In this document: positions 6,492-14,617 of the stretch, piece by piece | Layout: every line of letters starts with the position of its first letter | Numbering within the stretch: the stretch's first letter is position 1 | Assembly: GCA_903832165.1 (NCBI GenBank) | Contig: CAILAQ010000527.1 | Span: forward strand, 1-16,577 | From: an uncultured Bacteroidota bacterium | Lineage (GTDB): Bacteria; Bacteroidota; Bacteroidia; Bacteroidales; UBA12481 | DNA: 16,577 nt | Direction: 5' to 3' | Notes under the pieces: generated by a model | The model's database searches: none | Told to the model about the DNA's origin: nothing | The model's input: the letters and a program-made list of their open reading frames with translations, nothing else | Position numbers and translations under genes: made by a program

Positions 6492-8666
6492 ATGAAATCC
6501 TTAACACTTGCTTTGTCAGCCCTGCTTGGGCTTTGGCTTATTACCGGCACCGTGAATGCCCAATCACAAAAAGCCGATTGGCTCATTAATAATTCGGGAT
6601 ATGAATCGAAGCTCAATACAGAGGGCTCTCAACGGATCATCCTGGAGAACGGATTGATAAGCCGGACATTTTTGCTTGAACCGAATGCCGCCACCATCGG
6701 GTTTGATAATCTTGAAACCGGACAGTCCCTGCTTCGGGGTATCAGGCCGGAAGCCGAAATTGATCTGAACGGAAAAAAATATTCCATCGGCGGACTTACC
6801 GGTCAGCCGGATATGGCTTATCTTACCGAGGCCTGGATTTTGGCAATGAAACCGATAACCGGATCAATGCAGTATGTTGATTATAAGGTAGAACCCATTA
6901 GTGAGCGGCTCTCCTGGAAACGGATCCGCCATGCTGCTCCGGATGTTGCCTGGCCTCCGAAGGGTTTGCACCTCCTGATGAATTACCGGATGCCTGATGG
7001 GGATCCGGCAGGAAATATCAGAATAACCGTTCACTATGAAATATATGACGGCATTCCCCTGATGTGCAAATGGATCAGCCTGGATAACCATTCGAATGTG
7101 CCGGTTAACCTGAAAACATTTAAATCTGAAATTCTTGCCGCAGTTGAGAAAGAGTCACCGGTGGAAGAGCGGGGTGTGCCGCTTAAGAAACCTGATTTAT
7201 TTGTTGAAACGGATTATGAATTCAGCGGCATGGAAACTATGAACACCACGCTGCACTCAGTTTTCTGGATGACCGACCCAACCTTTACCACGCAGGTGAA
7301 TTATAGCCTGATGACGCCCTGTCTGCTGGAAGTCAGGCCGGAAATTGGTCCCGATCAGATCATTGAGCCGGGTAAGTCTTTTGAGTCATTCCGGGCCTGG
7401 GAGTTGGTGCCGGATGGTAATAATGAAGAACGGCGTTTGCTGGCTCAACGAAAAATGTACCGGGTGATTGCTCCCTGGGTGACCGAGAATCCGCTGATGA
7501 TGCATATCCGGAATTCAGATCCTGAGAGGGTTAAGCTTGCTATTGATCAATGTGCAGCGGTGGGTTTTGAAATGGGGATTATCACCTTCGGATCAGGCTT
7601 CGACCTGGAATCTACCGACCCGGCCTATCAGAAAGAATGGAAACAACTCGCTGATTATGCTCATTCAAAAGGGGTTGAACTGGGAGGATATTCACTGTTG
7701 TCGAGCCGCAGCATCTCTGAAAAGGATGATGTCGTTAATCCGGCTACGGGTAAAACCGGCGGGGTAATACACGGCAGTGCTCCCTGTCTGGGCAGCAACT
7801 GGGGCCGGGAGTATATGGGTAAGCTTTACCATTGGTATAAGGTTACCGGCATGAACCTGCTGGAGCACGATGGTTCTTACCCGGGTCATATTTGTGCATC
7901 AACCACCCATCCGGGCCACCGGGGAAAAGACGACTCCCAGTGGTCACAATGGCGCACGATTACCGATTTCTATAAATGGTGCCGCGCTGAGGGTATCTAT
8001 CTGAATATTCCTGATTGGTATTACCTGAATGGAGGAACGAAATGCGCGATGGGTTACCGTGAAGTCAACTGGTCGCTTCCACGAGAGCAGCAGGTAATCC
8101 ATGCCCGCCAGAATATTTTCGACGGCACCCGTGAGAAAACCCCTTCGATGGGCTGGATGTTTGTGCCGCTGACTGAATATCAGGGTGGGGGAGCAGCCGC
8201 AACAATTGAACCTCTGAAGGAGCATCTCGTGCATTACGGTAAAATGCTTGCCTCAAACCTTGGCAACGGGGTTCAAGCCTGCTATCGCGGTCCCCGGCTC
8301 TTTGATTCAGATACTACCCGTAATCTGGTTAAAGAGTGGGTCGATCTGTATAAGGCGCATCGTGATATTCTCGAAAGTGATATCATCCATACCTCCAGCC
8401 GCAGAGCTGACGGCCGCGACCTCGACTGGATGTTTCACGCCAATCCCAACCTTAAGGAAAAGGGATTCCTGATGATTTTTAATCCAACCCAGTCCATTGT
8501 CAGGAAAGAAATTCGGATATCTTTGTATTACACGGGATTAACGACAGGAGCGCAGCTAATTGATAAATATGGAAAGGTTCGGCCCTTTTTGCTCAATCGT
8601 GATTATTCCATTACTTTACCGGTTGAGGTGAAGGCCGGTGAAGAGATATGGTTTACCATTAAATGA
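6492..8666 (+). CDS. Secreted glycoside hydrolase, alpha-galactosidase (GH36/GH27)-like
   Basis: This 724-residue exported enzyme has the layout of clan-D-type alpha-glycosidases: an N-terminal beta-sandwich (about residues 25-300), a (beta/alpha)8 barrel (about 325-620) and a C-terminal beta domain. The frame is open from 6270, but the ATG at 6492 starts a clean signal peptide cleaved after GTVNAQ; the earlier part overlaps the methyltransferase gene and is not credible. Barrel strand motifs include MGIITFGSGF, ELGGYSLL, NLLEHDGSYPG (Asp460) and IYLNIPDWYYLNGG. By position the Asp in LLEHDG corresponds to the strand-borne nucleophile of GH36-type enzymes (KWDxN there), but the local motif differs, so the substrate is uncertain. 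The likely role is cleaving alpha-linked or sulfated/host-type glycans outside the inner membrane. GH31, GH97 or an unclassified family remain possible. Confidence 0.65.
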   Translation: MKSLTLALSALLGLWLITGTVNAQSQKADWLINNSGYESKLNTEGSQRIILENGLISRTFLLEPNAATIGFDNLETGQSLLRGIRPEAEIDLNGKKYSIGGLTGQPDMAYLTEAWILAMKPITGSMQYVDYKVEPISERLSWKRIRHAAPDVAWPPKGLHLLMNYRMPDGDPAGNIRITVHYEIYDGIPLMCKWISLDNHSNVPVNLKTFKSEILAAVEKESPVEERGVPLKKPDLFVETDYEFSGMETMNTTLHSVFWMTDPTFTTQVNYSLMTPCLLEVRPEIGPDQIIEPGKSFESFRAWELVPDGNNEERRLLAQRKMYRVIAPWVTENPLMMHIRNSDPERVKLAIDQCAAVGFEMGIITFGSGFDLESTDPAYQKEWKQLADYAHSKGVELGGYSLLSSRSISEKDDVVNPATGKTGGVIHGSAPCLGSNWGREYMGKLYHWYKVTGMNLLEHDGSYPGHICASTTHPGHRGKDDSQWSQWRTITDFYKWCRAEGIYLNIPDWYYLNGGTKCAMGYREVNWSLPREQQVIHARQNIFDGTREKTPSMGWMFVPLTEYQGGGAAATIEPLKEHLVHYGKMLASNLGNGVQACYRGPRLFDSDTTRNLVKEWVDLYKAHRDILESDIIHTSSRRADGRDLDWMFHANPNLKEKGFLMIFNPTQSIVRKEIRISLYYTGLTTGAQLIDKYGKVRPFLLNRDYSITLPVEVKAGEEIWFTIK

Positions 8667-8734
8667 GTTTGGGTATGCAGATTAACTATTTGACAAACAA
8701 TCTTGATGAGTACTCTTCGGTAATTGAAAGTGCC

Positions 8735-8742
8735 TATCTTTG
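8735..8742 (+). promoter_or_regulatory. Candidate -7 box (TATCTTTG) of the histidine kinase gene
   Basis: This is an exact TAnnTTTG match, 8 nt before the ATG at 8751. It would place transcription initiation at about 8747-8750, giving a nearly leaderless message. It lies inside the longer frame that opens at a TTG codon (8724), so it argues for the ATG as the real start. No TTG at 19 nt upstream is seen. Confidence 0.4.
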
Positions 8743-8750
8743 AATGGATT

Positions 8751-10700
8751 ATGAATTATTCGGGTAAAACTAAAGAGGAGCTCATTGAGGAGCTGGAAGC
8801 GGCGAATGAGCGTTATTTTGCCATTTATAACCAGTCCCCCATAGCCATTGAGCTATATGGTGCAGTAGGTAATTTATTGCAGGTCAATGAATCGTGCCTG
8901 AAACTCTTCGGTATTAAGAATATTGATGAAATCAAGGGATTTTCACTTTTTGCCGATCCAAATATCAGTCCGGAGCATAAAGTGCAATTGGAAGCGGGAC
9001 TAGGTGTTCACTATCAGGGGGCTTTTAATTTCGATTTAGTCAGGGAACATAAACTTTATGCCACCAGCTGCGTGGGGATAATCTGGCTTGATGTACTGAT
9101 CACTCCATTGAAAGCCAGGGTCTCTGATTCCGGTTATCTGGTCCAGATTCAGGATATTACAGAGCAGAAATATTTCGAAGATTCGCTTCGAAAAACAGAG
9201 GTGGAATATCGCGATTTCTATCTGAATGCACCGATCGGCCTTTACCGTACAACGCCTGAAGGTAAAATCATATTGGCTAATCAGGCTGTCGCCACCATGC
9301 TTGGGTGCAAGAGTATTGAAGAACTCGAAGGAAGAATGCTGGAATCAGACAATTTCGGGCCTTCCTATTCGCGCGAATTTTTTGTGGAGGAAATATCCAG
9401 GAATGGCGAAGTCAAGGATCTGGAGGCACTATGGGTTTGCATTGATGGCTCAATCCTGAATGTTGAAGAAAATGCAAGAGTAATCCGAGACTCGGGGGGT
9501 AATGTTCTTTATTATGATGGATCAGTGGAGGATATTACGGATCGTAAAGCCACCGAAGAAGCTTTATCCCTGACATTGAAGCGGGCAGAAGCCAGCGACC
9601 GTCTGAAAACCGCATTTCTCAACAATATTTCTCATGAAGTCCGGACTCCTCTGAATGGTATTCTCGGGTTTGTTGAACTGATTGAAGATCCCGGTTTAAC
9701 TCCTGATGACAGGGATTTGTACAAGGATATCCTACATATAAGCGCACACAGGCTTTTAGATACCATTAACAGTTATATGGATATTTCTCTGCTGGTATCG
9801 GGGAATATGATGGTAAAGAAAGCAGGATTTAACCTGTCAACCTTGTTAACCCAGGGATATGAGGACTTTCTGAAGGAGGCGTCTTCAAAAGGTATTGTGA
9901 TCAAAATGAACCTTCCGGACAATTCAACTGCTTTAACACTGAACTCTGATCCTGAACTGATTCGCAAGGTGTATTATCACTTATTGTCGAACGCTGTGAA
10001 GTTTACAGAGTTTGGTACGATAAATATTGACTGCAGGATTGATGGAAACAAGGTTGAAATTACTGTTGAAGATTCAGGCATCGGAATCAGGGAGGATAAT
10101 TGCGAACGGATTTTTGATACCTTTCTTCAGGCCGATTTGTCAAATACCCGCAAGCATGAAGGCAGTGGGCTGGGTCTTGCTATTGCTAAAGGAATAATAG
10201 AATTGCTTGGCGGTAAGATCTGGGTTAAATCTACCCTGGGTTATGGCTCTGCATTCGGATTTTCAGTACCCGGACTACAACTGCCGGAAAAAGTGATTAA
10301 TAAACCATCGTCCGGGCATGTTCAAAATATTGATGAAGAGCTTGTTATATTGATTGCAGAGGATGATCCGATTAATATTTATTTATTGGAATCCATGCTG
10401 AGTAAAACCAAGGCTATCGTTTGGCACGTTGAAAACGGACAGCTGGCAGTGAACTTCTGCAAAAGTCATCCTGAAGTTGGAGTTGTGCTGATGGATCTGA
10501 AAATGCCTGTTATGGATGGTTTTGAAGCAACCCGCCTGATAAAGGCTTTCCGCAAGGATCTGCCTGTTATTGCTGTCACCGCATATGCCATGCCCGGCGA
10601 CATGGAGCTCGCTTTTGAAGCCGGCTGCATCGATTATATTGCAAAACCTTTCAGTGCGGCTACGCTGCAGGAAAAACTTAAAAAATATTGCTCTCTCTGA
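8751..10700 (+). CDS. Hybrid sensor histidine kinase (PAS-PAS-HisKA-HATPase-REC)
   Basis: This 649-residue protein has no signal peptide and no membrane segment, so it is probably a cytoplasmic sensor. It starts with a short helix (KTKEELIEELEAANERY), then PAS 1 (about residues 20-140, ending QDITEQ) and PAS 2 (about 155-270, ending VEDITDRKATEE). HisKA has phospho-acceptor His295 in NNISHEVRTPLNG. The ATPase domain shows the N box (LLSNAVKF), G1 (EDSGIGI), the F region (IFDTF) and G2 (GSGLGLAIAKG). A C-terminal receiver domain follows, with AEDD, Asp582 in LMDLKMPVMDG and Lys632 in AKPF. All catalytic residues are present. No output or DNA-binding domain exists, so signalling would need a separate phosphotransfer protein or response regulator, which is not in this window. 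The ligand is unknown. The ATG at 8751 is preferred to a TTG at 8724 because of the promoter box. Confidence 0.9.
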   Translation: MNYSGKTKEELIEELEAANERYFAIYNQSPIAIELYGAVGNLLQVNESCLKLFGIKNIDEIKGFSLFADPNISPEHKVQLEAGLGVHYQGAFNFDLVREHKLYATSCVGIIWLDVLITPLKARVSDSGYLVQIQDITEQKYFEDSLRKTEVEYRDFYLNAPIGLYRTTPEGKIILANQAVATMLGCKSIEELEGRMLESDNFGPSYSREFFVEEISRNGEVKDLEALWVCIDGSILNVEENARVIRDSGGNVLYYDGSVEDITDRKATEEALSLTLKRAEASDRLKTAFLNNISHEVRTPLNGILGFVELIEDPGLTPDDRDLYKDILHISAHRLLDTINSYMDISLLVSGNMMVKKAGFNLSTLLTQGYEDFLKEASSKGIVIKMNLPDNSTALTLNSDPELIRKVYYHLLSNAVKFTEFGTINIDCRIDGNKVEITVEDSGIGIREDNCERIFDTFLQADLSNTRKHEGSGLGLAIAKGIIELLGGKIWVKSTLGYGSAFGFSVPGLQLPEKVINKPSSGHVQNIDEELVILIAEDDPINIYLLESMLSKTKAIVWHVENGQLAVNFCKSHPEVGVVLMDLKMPVMDGFEATRLIKAFRKDLPVIAVTAYAMPGDMELAFEAGCIDYIAKPFSAATLQEKLKKYCSL

Positions 10701-10703
10701 GGC

Positions 10704-10752
10704 GCCAGTCACCAGTCGGCAGTTGGCAGTTGGCAGTTTGAAGTAACCAGTA
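10704..10752. repeat. Heptamer array, seven units (GGCAGTT type)
   Basis: Seven consecutive 7-bp units read GCCAGTC, ACCAGTC, GGCAGTT three times, TGAAGTA and ACCAGTA. They occupy most of the 63-bp gap between the kinase stop and the start codon at 10764. The unit differs from the GTGAC, AGACGGA and CCCGATA arrays elsewhere in the window but has the same period. Confidence 0.85.
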
Positions 10753-10763
10753 ACAATTATGAT

Positions 10764-12017
10764 ATGAAATTTCGCATTGTTTTCTTCCTGAGTCTGCTGT
10801 CAACCAGTCTGATGGCACAGCTTAAACCGGATGTGCTTACTTTTTCCCCGTTTGAATGGAAATCTGAAGCCCCGGCTGATTGTCCTTATCCGGCATCCAA
10901 AGAAATAACCGGAATTACGCTCCTTGGCGTGAAAAGCGGTTTTCATTTTGGGGATACCTGGTATCCAACCTGGGCTGACGACGGAAACCTGTATTCTCCC
11001 TGGACCGATGGCTGTACCTGGCGGCTTGACGGTTCGGACGACTGCTCCAGCTCTTTCGGCGAGCATGCCACTACCGGTCATGCCGTGTTGGAAGGCGATG
11101 ATCCGATGACGCTCAAAGCATACAGCCTTGGCATGACCACAGCCTCCTCTATGCCTTATCACGGTCGCTATCCCTGTGGAAGCCTCATTTATAACGGCGT
11201 ATGGTATTATGGCACCTACTGCCTCGATCCCACCGGTGCCGCGCGTTATGGCGATAAGGTGATCAACTGGCCGTGGATGGGGCCTTTCGTTGGATTTCGC
11301 ACCAGTAAGGATTATGGTCGGAGCTGGACAGAAACAGGCCATACACCGGAAAAACCTCTCTTCGGAGAAACCGGGATCAATGGTTATCCTGTCAGAATAG
11401 GATCCCCGCATTTTGTTGATTTTGGCAAGAACCTTCAATATTCCCCTGACGGTAAAGCCTATATGGTAGCTCATGGAGCCGATACAACAGATCCTAAATA
11501 CCGGTTCTGGAACGACAGCTGGATTACCGGTGACCAGATATATCTCACCCGCGTTGTTCCAAAGCCCGAGAATATGAATGACGCTTCAAAATATGAATAT
11601 TTTGGTGGCATGGATTCAAAAGGAGCACCGGTATGGACTGCTGATTTCAAGAAAATCAAACCGTTGCTGGAATGGAATAATAATATGGGCTGTGTGACCA
11701 TGACCTATAATGCGCCATTGAAAAAATACCTGATGTGCGTGACCGACGGAGGGAATACGTGTGCGAAAATGAGCACCTATATCCTTGAGTCCAATCAGAT
11801 TACCGGCCCTTGGAAACTCGTTACCTACCTAAAGGATTTTGGGCAGCAAGCCTATTTTGTAAATATTCCATCGAAATTCATCAGCGCTGATGGCCGCACC
11901 GCATGGTTATGGTATTCCGGTAATTTTGCACCCGACTGGAACGGCATGAAAATCGAGGCTAATCCTCCGGGAAGCCATTACGGACTGGTTATGCAGAAAA
12001 TTTCCCTGAATAGATAG
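10764..12017 (+). CDS. Secreted beta-propeller protein, DUF4185-like (possible glycosidase)
   Basis: This 417-residue protein has a signal peptide (MKFRIVFFL..., cleavage after SLMAQ). The mature part looks all-beta, with repeated blade-like segments: SGFHFGDTWYPTW near the start, GVWYYGTYC, FRTSKDYGRSWTETG (a sialidase/Asp-box-like turn), YMVAHGAD, MTYNAPLKKYLMCVTDG and WLWYSGNF. The GDTW segment and the late WKLVTYL...YFVNIP region resemble DUF4185 and other five-bladed propeller glycosidase-like proteins, but the family call is by pattern only. It probably acts on or binds an extracellular glycan. Eight cysteines, several close together near residues 76-94, could form disulfides in the periplasm. 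The gene starts 11 bp after a heptamer array and is followed after 34 bp by the DUF5916 gene, suggesting co-transcription. Confidence 0.6.
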   Translation: MKFRIVFFLSLLSTSLMAQLKPDVLTFSPFEWKSEAPADCPYPASKEITGITLLGVKSGFHFGDTWYPTWADDGNLYSPWTDGCTWRLDGSDDCSSSFGEHATTGHAVLEGDDPMTLKAYSLGMTTASSMPYHGRYPCGSLIYNGVWYYGTYCLDPTGAARYGDKVINWPWMGPFVGFRTSKDYGRSWTETGHTPEKPLFGETGINGYPVRIGSPHFVDFGKNLQYSPDGKAYMVAHGADTTDPKYRFWNDSWITGDQIYLTRVVPKPENMNDASKYEYFGGMDSKGAPVWTADFKKIKPLLEWNNNMGCVTMTYNAPLKKYLMCVTDGGNTCAKMSTYILESNQITGPWKLVTYLKDFGQQAYFVNIPSKFISADGRTAWLWYSGNFAPDWNGMKIEANPPGSHYGLVMQKISLNR

Positions 12018-12051
12018 TACGTGTTTCTGTGTTTGCGAGGATTTCCATTCT

Positions 12052-14214
12052 ATGATGAACCGTGCTTCTTTTGTGGGCCTGACCCTGTTTCTGTCGCTCT
12101 CAGTCAATCTTCAGGCGCAGAGGAGCATGCCCGATTCCCTCAAGGCAAGCCGCATGACCGAAACCCTCCGTTTCAATGGTAAGCCCGATGAAGCCTTCTG
12201 GCAATCAGCAGAGCACATATCAAATTTTACTCAGCGGGAGCAGGACTTTGGACAGCCATCGACGGAGAGGACAGAGGTGGCAATCGGCTATGATCAACAA
12301 GCCATCTGGATTGCCGTATGGTGCTATCAAAAGGATATGTCAAAGGTGATTGCCAAGTCGATGCAGCGCGATTTTGATATGGAGGCTGAAGATAACTTTC
12401 AGGTTATGATTTCGCCATTTAATGATAACCGGAACGGCTATTTATTTATAATCAATCCTTTAGGCGCACGTGCTGATCTTCTGGTTGCCGGTAATGAAGA
12501 ATTCAATCCCGACTGGAATGGCGTTTGGGACGCAAAAACAAGTAAGGATGATAAAGGGTGGTATGCGGAAATCATTATTCCTTACAGTGCTTTGAAATTC
12601 AAGAATGAGGCCAATCAGGAGTGGGCACTGAATTTCGAACGGTACATCAGCTGTAATAATGAGCAGGTTCGCTGGCAGGGTTGGAGCCGCGATCAGAATA
12701 TCGGGAATATTTCCATGGCCGGCCGACTGAACGGACTCTCAAACATTTATTATGATCAGCGATTTGAGCTGAAACCATACGCGCTGGGTGGTTGGAATCG
12801 CGATGATGAAGGCGGTAAAGTTAAACCCAACGGGAAAATCGGCGGCGATCTGAACTGGAATATTTCGCCTAACCTGAAACTGAATATTACGGCCAATACC
12901 GATTTTGCTCAGGTGGAGGCTGACAGGGTACAAGTGAACCTTACCCGTTTTGATCTTTATTATCCCGAAAAGAGAGAATTCTTTCTGGAAGGGGCAGATT
13001 TTTACACATTTAAGCTTGGGCAAACCAGTAAGATCTTCTATACCCGGAAAATCGGACTCGAAAACCGCGAGCCGGTAAATGTTCTCGGTGGTGTCAGGCT
13101 TTTCGGGAAGGTGGGGAAAAATAATATCGGTCTGCTTAGTCTGCAGACAGCTGAAAATGGAACGGTTCCCACCACAAATAACAGTGTTTTCAGGTACAGG
13201 CGGGATATCGGGACCCAATCCTATATTGGAGGTATCGTTACCTCAAAATACAACCGGGATAAATTCAATCTGGTAGTTGGCCTGGATGGGAGCTACACCA
13301 CTTCTAAGTTTCTGAAAAATAAGAATCTGATCATTTTTGGAGCCGTGGCAGAATCGTTTGATCAGGGGATGTCCCGAAACGACAATGTCAGCTATCGTTG
13401 TTATATTGATTTCCCCAATGATTTGATTGATAATTATATAGCTACTTCATCCATCCCCGCTGGATTTAATGCTGAATTAGGATATTTTGGCCGGCAAAAT
13501 TTCGATGCGATCAGCTGGAACCTCAATCTGTCACCCAGGATTTTTCAAAAATACGGATTTCAGAAATTTGAGTTCAATCCATGGGAATTGGTGGTTTACC
13601 GTACCCATAACACAGGCGAACTTGAAAGCATTTCTGATGAAACCAGGCTGCTTGGATTCCAACTGAAATCCGGGGGTAAATTCGAGTATAACATTAAATA
13701 TAATTACGACCGTCTGGACCACGAATTTGAGCTTACCGATCAGATCCTGATACCGGCAGGTAAATACCAGTTTTTACAGCATGAAATAGGAATCGAAACC
13801 TATGAAGGACGAAAAATCTGGGGCCAGATTGTCGGGAGTATCGGAAAATATTACGAGGGGGATATCAAGTCAATGGAGCTGGCAGTGGGGCTGAATATCA
13901 GCAGTCACCTGAATATAAAAGCAGATTACGAGCTTAACTACCTGAAATTCGGATCACATAAAGATTTGGTCCAGCAACTGGCTGCCTACATAAATTATGC
14001 ATTTACCACAAGGCTGGATCTTGCTTTGTTTTCTCAGTGGAATACGGAGGATGACCTTGCCCTGATGAATTTCAGGATACATTGGATACCCCGTATCGGA
14101 AGTGATTTTTATTTTGTTTTCAATAACGGATATGAGCCTGTTCATCAGGCAGAGCTGATGCATCCGAACATCAGCAGCGGTGCGGCAAAGCTGGTCTGGC
14201 GGTTTACTTTCTGA
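12052..14214 (+). CDS. DUF5916 outer-membrane protein with N-terminal CBM9-like domain
   Basis: This 720-residue protein has a signal peptide cleaved after NLQAQ. Residues about 30-210 match the carbohydrate-binding family 9-like domain typical of this family: FNGKPDEAFWQSA, EVAIGYDQQAIWIAVWCY, then the segments around NPLGARAD and GWYAEIIIPYSALKF. The remainder is a DUF5916-type barrel region, including NLTRFDLYYPEKREFFLEGADFY (about residues 298-320) and many amphipathic strands, and it ends in KLVWRFTF with C-terminal Phe. The length and order fit the family and no break is seen. Members are common in Bacteroidota outer membranes. Their function is not firmly known; glycan or peptide handling is often inferred from the CBM9-like part. 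Two ATG codons stand in tandem at 12052 and 12055, and either could be used. Confidence 0.88.
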   Translation: MMNRASFVGLTLFLSLSVNLQAQRSMPDSLKASRMTETLRFNGKPDEAFWQSAEHISNFTQREQDFGQPSTERTEVAIGYDQQAIWIAVWCYQKDMSKVIAKSMQRDFDMEAEDNFQVMISPFNDNRNGYLFIINPLGARADLLVAGNEEFNPDWNGVWDAKTSKDDKGWYAEIIIPYSALKFKNEANQEWALNFERYISCNNEQVRWQGWSRDQNIGNISMAGRLNGLSNIYYDQRFELKPYALGGWNRDDEGGKVKPNGKIGGDLNWNISPNLKLNITANTDFAQVEADRVQVNLTRFDLYYPEKREFFLEGADFYTFKLGQTSKIFYTRKIGLENREPVNVLGGVRLFGKVGKNNIGLLSLQTAENGTVPTTNNSVFRYRRDIGTQSYIGGIVTSKYNRDKFNLVVGLDGSYTTSKFLKNKNLIIFGAVAESFDQGMSRNDNVSYRCYIDFPNDLIDNYIATSSIPAGFNAELGYFGRQNFDAISWNLNLSPRIFQKYGFQKFEFNPWELVVYRTHNTGELESISDETRLLGFQLKSGGKFEYNIKYNYDRLDHEFELTDQILIPAGKYQFLQHEIGIETYEGRKIWGQIVGSIGKYYEGDIKSMELAVGLNISSHLNIKADYELNYLKFGSHKDLVQQLAAYINYAFTTRLDLALFSQWNTEDDLALMNFRIHWIPRIGSDFYFVFNNGYEPVHQAELMHPNISSGAAKLVWRFTF

Positions 14215-14265
14215 TCATCACATTCAAAGTTCGTATCTTTCCCGAAAATTTTAAGGCATCCTTTC

Positions 14266-14601
14266 ATGGAAAAAGAACAATTTAAGATCCCCACTGAAGA
14301 GATCAAGGATATTATCAAACTCCAGGGCTTTGGGATCGTATCGAACCATATCACTGTTGACGGGATGAAAGTGGGATTTATGTATCGTGAAGATCGTTTC
14401 GACAAGGAAGATACCGGTTGGCGATTCCTTTCCGGAACAGAAACGGAAGAATACATTGACGATCCGGAAACCAGCAAGGTTTTCAGCATTAATGCGATAG
14501 CCAATTATGATCCCGCAATCCTACCCTATATCAAATTGCCCGTAGGAACAGAATTGGAACGCGTTGAAGGCTCCGACGAGTTTGTGATTCTGGAAGATTA
14601 A
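14266..14601 (+). CDS. DUF2185 / Imm33-like small protein
   Basis: This 111-residue soluble protein without a signal peptide matches the DUF2185 pattern in order: GFGIVSNHITVDGMKVGFMYRED, then DTGWRFLSGTETEEYIDDPE, then a VFSINAIANYDPAILPYIKLPVGTELER stretch. The family is related to Imm33-type immunity proteins of polymorphic toxin systems, but stand-alone chromosomal members are common and their function is unknown. No toxin gene is visible here, so an immunity role is not supported by context. The start ATG (14266) is the only good one. A TATCTTTC sequence at 14234-14241 is one mismatch from a -7 box. The M3 peptidase starts 16 bp after its stop, so the two are probably one transcript. Confidence 0.8.
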   Translation: MEKEQFKIPTEEIKDIIKLQGFGIVSNHITVDGMKVGFMYREDRFDKEDTGWRFLSGTETEEYIDDPETSKVFSINAIANYDPAILPYIKLPVGTELERVEGSDEFVILED

Positions 14602-14617
14602 ACTGAAATACAAGAAA

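Noticed and set aside
10800..11474. 224-codon minus-strand frame opposite the DUF4185-like gene
   Set aside because: It is a long antisense shadow. The plus-strand frame has a signal peptide, beta-blade motifs and good spacing to its neighbours; the antisense one has none of these.
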